64,000 bases of DNA, from assembly GCA_963662155.1 (NCBI GenBank), contig OY759261.1, positions 47,823,408-47,887,407 on the forward strand, in the 5' to 3' direction. Below the pieces are notes generated by a model. The model saw only the letters and a list, made by a program, of their open reading frames with translations. It was not told the DNA's origin and ran no database searches. Shown in pieces: positions 22,646 to 35,600 of this stretch. Position 1 is the first letter of the stretch. Every line of letters begins with the position of its first letter. Source of the stretch: Lamellibrachia columna. Its lineage: Eukaryota > Annelida > Polychaeta > Sabellida > Siboglinidae. A program made the translations under genes and the position numbers.

Positions 22646-25600
22646 CTGCAGCGACAACAAGCGAATGACACAGTAACCAATGCTGCACATGTTCATCACC
22701 AGGTGGTCAATGAGGTGGTTTGTATAAGCACCGGAAAGGTGCGAACTGTTCGTGTGAAAGGTGTGAACTGTTCGTGTGAAAGGTGTGAACTGTTCGTGTG
22801 AAAGGTGTAAACTGTTCGTGTGAAAGGTGTAAACTGTTCGTGTGAAAGGTGTAAACTGTTCGTGTGAAAGATGTAAACTGTTCGTGTGAAAGGTGTAAAC
22901 TGTTCGTGTGAAATGTTCGTGGGAGAGGTGTGAAATGTTCGTGGGAGAGGTGTGAACTGTTCGTGTGAAAGGTGTGAACTGTTCGTGTGAAAGGTGTGAA
23001 CTGTTCGTGTGAAAGGTGTGAACTGTTCGTGTGAAATGTTCGTGAGAGAGGTGTGAAATGTTTGTGTGAAGGGTATGTTCACTAAATGTATGCCAATAAT
23101 GATGAAACATGAGAGTTAAATGCGAAATATAATAAGACGGGAGCTGGACTTTATCCCAGTGGGACCCGAACAAAAGTCTAATGTAGGACGAACGTAAATT
23201 ATAATCTCAATATATACTAGTGGACACTACAAGATGTTTTTAAATATTGAATTCCCCGTAGTTCGTCTCATTCATTATGTGCCATGTCACAAAAAGGACA
23301 CCGTGGAGAACTTTATTCGACGGCGTATGCCGAGTGTTACCAGCAATCATACGGACCTAAGAAAATGGGTCAATCAACATACCTCTTTCACAGTTTCTGC
23401 CAGTGTTGTCGTTTTGGCAAGAACACAGGTAGTAGTTCAGGGCATCAGTGCATCTGGCGCCGTTCTGACAAGGGTTGCTTGAGCACTCGTCTTTCGCTGA
23501 AGTCACAACATCGGCAAACAATGAATTAACTATTCCAACCATTGTTGGTGTAATGTTATTCCTGTGGAAATATTTGGCGAGTATGACGTGGCAACAGGCA
23601 GCAAAGAAGTAGGTTCGTTAGATGACGGCATTGAACGTGCATAGTTCAGTTGCAATACCTTCAAACGTCAGATCGAGTATCAAACTATGCTTGTACGGTT
23701 TTCATATAATCACATATATTATTGGGTATGACGAAATAAACATAATCTATAGTATTACTATATAATAATATTGCTTAATTAGTATCTATATTACAGGGAT
23801 TCGAACACACTTACTGCGTGACAGCGTAAGTGCAGCAAAGGTGTAAATACGTATTTGGCTGCAGTCATTGGTGGAATGACACGATAGAATACACCACGCC
23901 CACTAACTGCAGCATGGCTGAATACCCTACAACTAAGTACTCGAATGAAAATGTCTGCAAGGCGTAAAATGGGAGGCGATTTCAGGGTGTGGTCAGTTGA
24001 TGATGCATTTCGGTGGCGCGAGGAAGATCGGAAGCCACAACTCACAGTTGCACATTTCGGCTTCGACGATGCCGGTCAACGTGTTCATCTTCGTGAAGCT
24101 GTCGACGATCTTGATGTTCTGGCTGGCGGGGTAGCTAGCGATGCCCTCCATCTCGACGATGTTCAAGTCCTTTCCGACGCCGACGACGATGGTGTGGATG
24201 CCGGCGATGCGAGACTCGATAGCCTCCGGGATTGTTTGTTCGGCCTGCACGTTCGCTTCTCCATCGGTGAACAGGACGAGGAAGTTGGGCGCGTCTTGTC
24301 GGTCACCCTTGCTCTCGACAAACAGTTCGTCGCGAGCCATCTTCAGGGCGCTGGCGATGTTGGTTCTGCCTCCCGTGTAGGGGATAACGCGCAGGGACTG
24401 TGGGCACACGGGAATATGTGGTGAATGAGGGATATTTCATAAACAGGCACGGCAGTGGGAAAGGTCGTGCACATAATTGTCAAGCAGGTATAAAACAGAT
24501 GAATACGGTACTGTAACATCACATAGAAGTAACGTATTACCGAAACTAATGTAAATGTTAAGACATTGTATCTGGCCGGTTTAGATATTTTTTCGCCATT
24601 ATAAATATAACGTACATCATAAGTACCATTTCATGTTGATTTTGCTTCCTCCGAATTTTACAGCCGTTTATAGGGCCTACTGGTAAATATAACTTGTTTT
24701 TATTGCGCGCACGTCCTCTTGACAGGTCGTAAGTTGTTTTTTACATTAATGCATGCCTTTTATTTTTTACGTTGAAGAGCAGTAGATTATGATTTGTTAT
24801 GCTGCTCCTGGTTTCTAAATCACGTTGATCGGGTGACCGGAAACAAACCTTTTGGGTTTGACACCTGACTAAAAACGCAAAAGTACAGCGAACATTGACA
24901 GTATGTTCTGACTTTGCCGACTGGTGGCGCCACTTACCTGTATAATATCTTGACGCGAGCTGCGCTCGTTCAGGCGGAACTGCAGGGTGGCACTGTCGGA
25001 GAAGATGAGTGCGCCAACGCGGACCTTATCGTTGTAAACCTCCATGTTCTCGACGATAGACACGAAAAACTCGCGAACTTGATCGAAGCGCTCCTGGCGG
25101 ATACTGCCAGAAACATCGATGGCGAAGACGATATCAGCAGCTCCTTGGCACTCTGCGCAAGGCAAGTTGACCCGTTGATAAACCGACAGACACATTTCGC
25201 TAGTGGATAATTATGTAACTACAGACATTCTGTATTCTAGTCTCGGTTACCTTTGGCAAACTTGGTTAGTCATCAGATGTTATGCAGTGTCAATCATCTT
25301 GAATTTGCAGTATACGCGAAATAATTGGCTGTGCGAAGTTGAGATGATCATCATAAGAGGCAAGGTAAAATAAACAACTAATTTCAGTATGAAACGCATG
25401 AGCTGTTCTTGAAATAATCACATTAACGACCGCTGACGCAGTGTGTTATATTTATAAACAACCCGATACAATATACTTCGTCTGGAAACCGGTAAACCAA
25501 TGCCCTGTAGCAAATGGATCCACAATCTGGTGCGATTTCGCACACTATTAACCGTTCAATGTCAGTAGAGCTGAAGTGGCGTTTGCCTACGACCTGGTTC

Positions 25601-28600
25601 GTCTTAAATGCCACACTAGCATCTAGATGTCTGATAGCTGTACAAATATTAGAGATAGATCTCCTGTAGGTCTTAATTCTATTGTTGCACAATAATCGTG
25701 TTTCGTGTAGTGTTGTTGTGTACGTCACTAACACAGCGTACGTCACTAACACAACGTCATCTCGTGCAAAATCGAGTAGCAACTGCAAACAAATAGGGAC
25801 ACCCTGTTAGACGCTGTGGGTTAAACCACCACAATTGCCGACAACCAGATCAGCGTCAGTGAAGATGATCATTCTTTCACACCCCAGTCCCAGAACCCAA
25901 GAGTCACTGCTAGCCGTCTCCTCGACATAGTACTCACTTCGCTCGCAGTTATTGCCGGTGGCGTCCCGTGGGCACTCACAACTGTAGCCGTTCCTCAGCA
26001 AGTGGCAGGTACCACCATTACTGCACGGGTTGGAGTTACACAGCGGCGCTAAAACGGGAAACCAATGTTAGAGATGGGGTCAGTACAAAATGATATATGT
26101 GTGTATTTTTTATTGCCTTCATCATTTTAATTAAACCACTACGCACTGGTGTATTAATTTGTTTGCGATCATCATGCAATAACATTGTTGACGGATATGA
26201 TAGTAATATCAAGCATGGCAAATCTGTGTGTGTGTGTGTGCGTGTGCGTGTGCGTGTGCGTGTGCGTGTGCGTGTGCGTGTGCATGTGCATGTGCGTGTG
26301 TTTCTGTGCGTGCGTGCGCGGCCGTGTGTATATGAACGGTGTGTGAGCGCGTGCGCGCTTGTATATACATAGTTGTGCGTGCATACGTGTGTGCGCGTGC
26401 GCATGCGTGTGTTTCAATGTCAACCAGCGGTCAAAACTTACTCTTGCAGATGGAGGCGCGCACTTTATCGAGGAGCGAGTTGAGGTTGTCGAAGCTGGAG
26501 GCGATGAGGATGTTGTTGTCGACCGGGTCACTGGCGATGGCCCGCAGCTCAGAGTTGTCAATATTTCCACCGACGCCGATAGCCACCAGGTCAATGTTCT
26601 GGCGCCGGACAGCGATGGCCTCTGACCATGTGTCACGTGGTGAGTTCGAGCGGCCGTCGGTGATGACAATACCCACGTTCGGGATGTTGCTTTGATCTCC
26701 TGTTCAGTCAAGCGGAACGGAATGCATAAGGTTAAGTACAAATCATAAATAAAAAAATACATGTAATACTTTATCTAATATTAAATAATGTAGTAGGTTG
26801 GTGCATCCGGCTCGGAATATTTGGCATGAACTAAGCTTGTTTGCCCAAGACAGTGCTGACTGGTGAAGACTTGTTGGCGCCTCATGCTCCAGTTGGAGCG
26901 GAGAGGATTGAGCACATGTGAGTGAATGAGTTATGTAGTAGGACTCTCAGGAATGTACTGCGATTGGCGAGAAATGTCCGGATGACGGATGGAAGTGAGA
27001 GAAGTGGAAGACCAACATTAGTGGAACGCTTTCTATGGGATATTTGACTGAAGTTCGCCTGAAGATCATTATTCATGTGCAGCGAATATGTACTATAATT
27101 CTATATGTGGATAAAGAAGAGCCACCTACCGTTCGCACTGGTAAACATGGTGCTTCGCATGACCTGAAGGGCTCGCGCCGTGTTGGTGGTCCCGGCCATG
27201 AAATAGGGGATGGTCATCTCATTGAGCAGCAGAGAGCGGTCTTTGTAGTCTTTCAGGTTGAAGTAGACCTGCAATCAATCAAACTGTTGTTATTTCGCAC
27301 AAAGCTATTGGTGAGTTTGACACATTTTGTGATTCTTATGCAAGCATGCATTTCGTACAAACCGGACGGTACAGCCTACATCGCCCTCATCAACATAATT
27401 GACTCGGGTAGTTCCTCGACCTCGCGGGATGTGCAAAGATGGTACATACTCATGTATTATATATGGCTGATACAGTGATATACCATCGGGTATTCAACGT
27501 TTTATGTATAGTATGTTTTGTATATATTATTTGTGTTTATTTGTGTATTGTGCATAATTTGTGTATAATTGTGTACGTGTTTGTTACTTTTATATCTACA
27601 CAAAAGTTTAATTTAATGTTACTAATATATAGTTACAAATGGATTTATCCCATATATGTGTATCCGACATTCCTTTAAAATGTATTGTTATTTTATATTT
27701 ATTGTAAAAAGTGTTTGGCGTGCAACTATGTAAACAAAATTAGTATCAGTATTTCACTAACACAGACGTAAATGCAGATGTCAACGAATTCAGATTATAT
27801 TTCAAGATCAAGATATTTCAAGAAGGAGAAACTGATGCCGAGCATGCAAAACATAAGTCAGTCGTCAGACAGCATTGCCGTCGCATTAGACTTTGCAATC
27901 GACACGTCTGACGTACCTGTTCGTTGTCCGAGAACGTCTCGAGTCCAACACGGACTCTCGAGTCGACTGGAAGATCAAGAACGACATTCTTTGCGAAATC
28001 AACAACCTTCTTGAAGTTCTTCTGTGTGATGCTTCCGGAGGCATCCAATGCGAAGACGACGTCACTTGGCTCCATGCAACCTGAAAGTCGGCTCATCAGC
28101 TATTAACGAGCAACTGCAGTGGGAATGGGTAGTGTCGGATTCTACCATTACTGTGGCTTAACTTCGAAGAGTTTGTCAATTTGCTCACATAATTGTTATG
28201 GTCACTTATGAATTTGTTAACATGAAGGCCGGTGTTTTTATATTGCTTTCCCGTTGGCGTACCCATCCCACTGTTGACGAAATGAAATTGTAAACATAAT
28301 TATTGGGATTGGTCTATCATTTGAGGTATTCATAACATGTAGTTTGAACCGTCATATATACGTCCAGAGTTACACTATGTATCGTTACGTTATGTAATGT
28401 TCTTTTGTAAGATCCACCTCTCGCTGCGTATCGATTTTTGTGAAGATGTAAACTAAATAATTGCACAACAATTTTTCTGTCAAGTATTGCATTTCCAATG
28501 TGATGTGAAATCATTGCATCACCATCCCTCGGGCGTAGATCTGGTCAGTGACTCGCTGGTTTACAAACGGCACAGTTTGCGCGACGACAAAGGCACTCAC

Positions 28601-30697
28601 TGTACTGGCAGTTGACGCCTCCGTAGTTGTCTGGACAGTGGCACATGTAGATGCCGTCCACGTGGTTCTTGCACGTGCCGCCGTTCTGGCAAGGGTTGCT
28701 GCTGCACGGAGTGGGTTCTGTAACATAGCGGGGTTTGACGTTAGGAACAGTCTAACACAACATTCGTCGAGATCACTCACGGTTACTACAGTAAGTGGTG
28801 TCAGCACAATCACCATGATTATTGTCGTCTGTGTGTGCGCGTGCGTGTGCGTGCGCGTGCGTGTGTGTGGAAGTTTCAAACAGGAAATCAGTTTTGAGTG
28901 GGTACCACAAGGATCAGTATTAGAACCTTTATTATTCTTAATATATATCCTCCCCATCTACTACAACACGTTGTCTTCTTTCAGTCAGCCATTGTTCTAT
29001 CCAGTCAATTAAGCCACCCCCGATACCATGGGCTTTTAATTTAAGTAGTAAACTTTGATGTGGCACTTTGTCAAGAGGTTTCTGAAAATCTAAGTATATA
29101 ATATATACTGGTGATCCCTCGTCTTTCCACTTAGTGATTTCTTCAAAGAAACAAAACATGACCTAAGCATGACCTCGCTTTTATGAATCCATGTTGAAAT
29201 GGATTTAATAATTTATGCCTAACAAGGAAGTCCACCATATGGTCTTTCATTAACCTTTCTAATAATTTACAAATCACAAATTTTAATCTCAAACTGCGAA
29301 GCGTCTACGATGAATAGCATAACATAAAAACGCACATATGCTAGCACGATCATATAAAGATTATTAGTATTATCTCATCATCAACATTATCGCAATCATT
29401 GGTCACAGTAATGAAGAAAGTGACGTACTTCCACACATGTAGGAGACGAACGCGTCTTTGTTGTTTCTCAAGTTGTCGTAGCTACTGATGTACATGACAT
29501 TGCTGCTGTCCGGGTGGCTGGCGATCGACTCGAGCTCGTACTTGTTCAGCCAGTTACCGACGCCGACTGCTAGCACGTGCACTCCCTTGGCCTTCAGTCT
29601 CAGCCCCTGCGTCACGGTCGCCTTGCGGTCGTTGGAACCTCCGTCGGTGAGGATGATAACGAGGTCGGCGACGTCACTGCGGTCGCCGTTAGCGGGCGTG
29701 TACATCGTGTCGGTGACGTAACGGAGGGCGGAGGCGGTGTTGGTTGTGCCGTGAGTGTATGGTGTGTCCAAGATGGCCTGCTTCACGTCGGCGCTGCAAT
29801 AGGTTAAGCGTTCTTCTATATAGGACAATATACCACATTTCACGGACACTACTCGCTACATTTTGCTACTGTTATTTATGGTCGTGATTCTAAATTGTTA
29901 TAATTTAATTTATTTATTTATCTACTTACCTGATCTTAGTTATTTATTAATATATTATAATTATTTATCTATATATTTAGCTATGCATTTATCAATTTTA
30001 ATATTTATATTTGTGAATTTACAATTATTTTAAATAGTTCACATTATTTAGTCATGTATTAGATTTTATGAAACATTGCAAAGCGCCACAGAACAACTAT
30101 TTGGATGGGACGCTATATAAGACATTTATTATCACCATCATCATTATCATAATTATGAACATCATCCATTCGTCGTTATCATCATTATGAACATCACCAC
30201 CATCATTATAATCATTGTGAACATGCATTACATATAGCTACGACATGGCAAATGTTTATCCCAAGCAAGTGTGCCGTGGTAAAACTGCGATGATTTACGA
30301 TATGTTATATGAAAGCAACAGTAATGTTAGCTTACTACTGCAGAAAGCATCGTGTCGTCTAAGGAAGTGAACTCAACTAGTGACTTTCCTATTCACTGGG
30401 AGGCTCATTGTTTTAAAAATAGCCACCCGGGTTGATGTAGTGATGAGTTCCAGGTCGAATCCATCATTTTTTTAATCCAACATGAAAGTTGTCGATTTGG
30501 TTCCATCAAATAGATGAATTATACCGACTGATGACGTCAGATGGGCACGGTATAAACCTGACGGTGTGTACGCTAACTGAATTATTTGTAAGCTGCTTTT
30601 TTATAATATGAAACTTTTCGATTGCCCCATTTTCGTATGTAACTCTTTTCTTCGTTAGTCTTGATGAATAATATTATGCAGTTGTCTTGAGAAAATG

Positions 30698-30788
<91 letters not shown>

Positions 30789-31348
30789 CTAAACCAGAGG
30801 TTTTTTGGCGAGACATGTTACGTTTTTGTAACGGAGAGTTCAAGTCGTACATCGAAAGAACAACGATATGATGGTAAATAACTACCATTGTCAAGCAATT
30901 CTTACGAAACCAATGCATAGCTGGACACATGGCTTTTGTGCATGCCTCAAGCAGGGCACCATTAGGCTAAGATGGAGTGCTAAACCACACACTTGCACTC
31001 ACCTGCTAGAGAACTTGTTCAGCTGGAAGCGCGGACTAACGTCATTTCCGAATGTCACGAGACCGACACGCGTGCGTCCTGAGTTGACGTTCAGCTGATC
31101 GATGGTGTCAGCGAGGAAGGCCTTCGCCTTGTCGAAGTTGTTCTGGCGGATGCTACCAGAAGCGTCGAGCACAATCACGATGTCCATCCGCTGTCGGCAG
31201 GCTGCAACAAAGACCACTTGTGCATGCTCATCATCATTTACTTGTTTCCAACATTGTTACATTTTCACGTGCAATACAATATTGGGAAAGGAGGAAGCTG
31301 TGTGTATGTGTTTGTGTATGTGTATGTATGTATATGTATGTATGTATA

Positions 31349-31391
<43 letters not shown>

Positions 31392-32608
31392 GAACATAAT
31401 TATGGGTGTTTCATCATGTAATACACCCTTCCCATTACCAACAGTCTACCGGGTGGTTTATAACTTCAAGAATCGGATAACTCCGACGACATCATGTTGT
31501 TTAACACCGAGAAGAGCTTGTTCTAAAACCTTTTCTATAGGTATATTTGTCGCATGTAATCACGGAGATAATAAAATCTACTCAGTTTACGCATGCCTGA
31601 TGCCGAGACAGTGTGTCGTTGTCTTAACTCTGTTGTGTGCAACTTACTCAATATTTGCTCACAACGGTAAATTAACAGATAGCTGTCCAATCGTATCGAT
31701 AACATTGTATTCCTCAGCCTCCTAGAGGCATTTACTGTGATAAAACAACACGATACAAAAGTTATTTTCCAAAACTGGCGGGATCGATCTGAACAGTGAA
31801 CGCGTCTACTAATGACTACGTACTCGGATCGGGAACCGGTGTCGTCGACGTCGTTGTCGTCTGCGTGACGGGACAAGCGGATCTGATGATGCCCAGGAGG
31901 AGGGAGTTGAGCTTGTTGAAGTCGGGACTCGTGAAGTAATCCTGGTCCTTGATGCGGGGCGGAGAAGACATGTCTCGCAGAAGGTTCTCGCTGATCTGCC
32001 GTGTCACACCGATGGAGATGATCCGGACACCGGAGTCTCGGAGCTCGGCAGCCGCTCGTAATGCAGACGCATCGCCGCCCGTCGGCTTGCCGTCAGTCAG
32101 GATGATGGCGACGTTCGGCACGCCAGCACGATCTCCCGGGGCGCCCTGTCCGAACATCCTCGTCCGTGCTAAGTAGAGCGCATACGACGTATTGGTGGTC
32201 TGATCGAGGAACGGCAGTTGACCAATGGCATTTAGCAGATCCGCTTCCCTCTGGTATCTGAGCCGAGATGGTACAACATACAATATACATTCGACTGAAT
32301 GAACAACGCTCAGGCGAACACGGTAAAGCCAAACGAATCACAACATCATGATTTACAATTAGTATAAATGTTAAGCAGTGGACTCCTCTTCACATATTAA
32401 TCGCGGATAACAGAATCAGCCGCTTAATATAATAAAAAATAATATATCGGCTTTGACGGAATCTTTCCGCTGAATTAAAATGCACCGCCTTAAGTGGATC
32501 AGACTGCTCGGGCCCGAAGTGATTCTATTGAGCGAAGTCCATTGCATTTGTGCTTTTTAAAATGTTATTCCACCTCGCAAAAGTTCTGTTGAGTGGATGT
32601 AATTTAAA

Positions 32609-32649
<41 letters not shown>

Positions 32650-35600
32650 GATTTCGTATGCTAACATATCACTAGCAGTACAGTTCTGTAGCCGTTACTC
32701 ACAAGGGGTGGTATTTAGGATAATACGTATTGGACCATTTCGTGTACACAATTTGCATGGCATCACACCAAGCGTTTGACCATTGGCCCAGCAGAAGAAC
32801 AGCAGAGATCGGACGAACCCCGACCCCCGACCACCGACCCCCGACCCCTGAGTAGCAGTGGTGGCAGGGCATTTATTCTGTTTGGGAAAAAATTATTAAC
32901 TTCAGATCAAAACGGCATATCCCTTCGCATCACTTACGTGTCCAGCTGCCATTTGACATCTGCGTAGGAGCCGAAGAGGATCATGCCGACGCGAGATTGC
33001 GTCTCCTCGATCTTCAGGTCCCGCACGGCCGTCTGAAGGAAGGATCTGACCGACCTCCAGTTGGCACACTCCTTACCCTCGTTGTTACAAATGCTACCGG
33101 AACTGTCGACCAGGAAGGCGAAATCAACCAGACAACTGGTAGCTGTGACAGAAAGGTAAAGGTACGTTCTTGTATTACGCGGTATCCAGTCCGTAGGACC
33201 GCTCAAAGCGCTTTACACTTCACCCCCTGGCAGACCTGTTCATTCCAAGGCCGTCTCAACTTCTCTGGGAAGCAGAAGAGGGCAAATTGGGTATAACATT
33301 TGCAGTCAAAAATTATATAAAGCAGTTGTTTGTGAATTGATCGATTATTTTGTTATACCTCAAAAGGTTTTGTTATTAATAAAATAATCGATCAATTCAC
33401 AAACAACTGTTTTCTCAAAAGGTTTTGTTTATTAAGTGTACACAACAACATACAACGTATACAGATTATAATGGAGCTCTTCATATCTTGGGACCCTAAA
33501 CCCAAGGTGTTTACTGTGGCGTAACGGCCTTCACAGAGAAAGAGCGTTAGAAACTCGACCAAGGTTGTGCATAAAGGAAATCAACCTTCGTCTACGCTGT
33601 CCATTCAAGTCTACGCCGTCCATTCAAGTTTACGCCGTCCATTCAAGTCTACGCCGTTCATTCATTCATAAAACATTTTCTTAGCCCTATTCCAGACGTA
33701 TTTGGTTTTGGCCTTTCCCTTAGTTTAGGTAAAGTGATTGTTGCTCTATTTAATTCATAACATTTAAGGGGACATGAAGCTACTGTTGCAGAAGTAGGAT
33801 TTGAGAATATATATAGTGAAACAATATGACAGAGGAAGGTGGAGGAATAAAGAGAAGAGATCAGAATGTAGAAACACTTGAAAATGAAGGTACTGTGGAG
33901 AAAACTGCGATGGGCAGAAACATCAGAGAATGATTGAGGAGTGGTTGATTGACAAGGACAGCATGGGGAATAGAAGAGGGTGGTCGAAGGAGAAATGGAA
34001 GGACAGTGTTAAGAAAGATCTCTATAGGACAGAGAACTACGGGAGGTAACGGCAGAAGATCGTGATAGACGGAGACGACTTTTCGAGAGGACAGAACAGA
34101 CTAAGTGATGTGTAAGCAATAGACGCTGTAGCCTTACATGGAGGAGGTGTCGTCGTTGCGACGACGCAGGTGGACTTGACGATGTTGATAATGAGCGCGT
34201 CCAGCTTGTTGAAGTCGGCGCTCGTGAAGTAGTTCTTGTCCTTCGCATGCGGTGGTGAGGACAAGTCCTTCAGCAACTCGGCGTCGATCTGATTCGTCAC
34301 ACCGACGGTGATCAGTTCGACGCCAGAGTCCTTCAGCCTGTCGGCGGCAGTGCGGGCCAGGCCTCGTCCGTCGACGAACGGGTTGGACTTGTTGGACGGC
34401 AACCCGTCAGTCAGCATGATGGCGACATTCGGTACTCCCGGTCGGTCTCCGCTGCCGCCGAAGACGGCCGTCCGGCTAGGTCGAGCGCGTGGGCCGTGTT
34501 CGTGCTCTCGCTGAGGTATTTCAATGAGTCGATGGCGCTCAGCAGAGAGCCCTGATCGCTGTGCCTGTAACGAACAGCGACACAACGGTGTTGACAGATT
34601 CGCTAAATTAGCTGCAGATTCGAACGTAGAATTCGTAAATCCATATATTTAATTGCAAACAAGGTTGAAACTTCGAAATAATACAAGCGAGTTTCTTGAG
34701 GTGTGTGTGTGCGTGTGCGTGTGCGTGTGCGTGTGCGTGTGCGTGTGCGTGTGCGTGTGCGTGTGCGTGTGCGTGTGCGTGTGCGTGTGCGTGTGCGTGT
34801 GCGTGTGCGTGTGCGTGCGTGTGCGTGTGCGTGTGCGTGTGCGTGTGCGTGTGCGTGTGCATGTGCATGTGCATGTGCATGTGCATGTGCATGTGCGTGC
34901 GTGCGCGCGCGTGCGCGCGTGCGTGCGTGCGTGCCTCTTCCTGCCAACTTGTTTTATATACCTTACCTTGGCTAAAGTATACCAACCCTTACTACGTCGA
35001 TAAGACTTAACGCGACAATGTATCAGCCTCTTGCAACGTCAAGACTTATCGCGATATCGTCACTTACACGTCAAGATCCCAGATGAGATTTCCGGTCGAG
35101 CCGAATGTTATCATGGCGACTTTGGATCCATCAGGTCCGACGTTCATTTACTGACGACACTGCGCAAGAAAGACTTTATCGACCGCCAGTTGTCGCATTC
35201 CTGCGGCTGGTTATTGCATATACTGCCGGAACCATCGACAATGAAGACGAAGTCCACCTTACCTGCACACAAACAGACACGTAGTTTTAACCAGACAGAC
35301 GTCAGGCAGGTGTTCGTTATTTTGCCCATGTACATCACTCAACTGTCCTTAATGATAAAGTGTATTTTGCGATCGAAGGCCTGCTCAAAGAGTGTATGCT
35401 TTAACATATATTACTCGTCGCATTTATTTGATAAACCAATCGAAAGACATCGACTAGGCCGGTCACATATAGGAATACGCACAATCGAATGTTTCCACAT
35501 ATACATTTGGGTGTCGCCAATTCAATGGTAAATATGAACAACGTTAATATAATGGCGATGAGATGTCATCGACAGCCGAGAGACCGTGTCCTCCTGGACC

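Noticed and set aside
23885..23935. Fifth SINE copy
   Set aside because: CTGCAGCATGGCTGAATACCCT resembles the family's front part but is too short and lacks the body.
23945..24424. 159-codon plus-strand open frame
   Set aside because: It is antisense to VWA5 exon 14; the minus strand shows the clear domain motifs.
25423..25788. 121-codon minus-strand open frame
   Set aside because: It lies in intron 12 of the VWA gene, shows no known motif and no splice support, and is within chance expectation.
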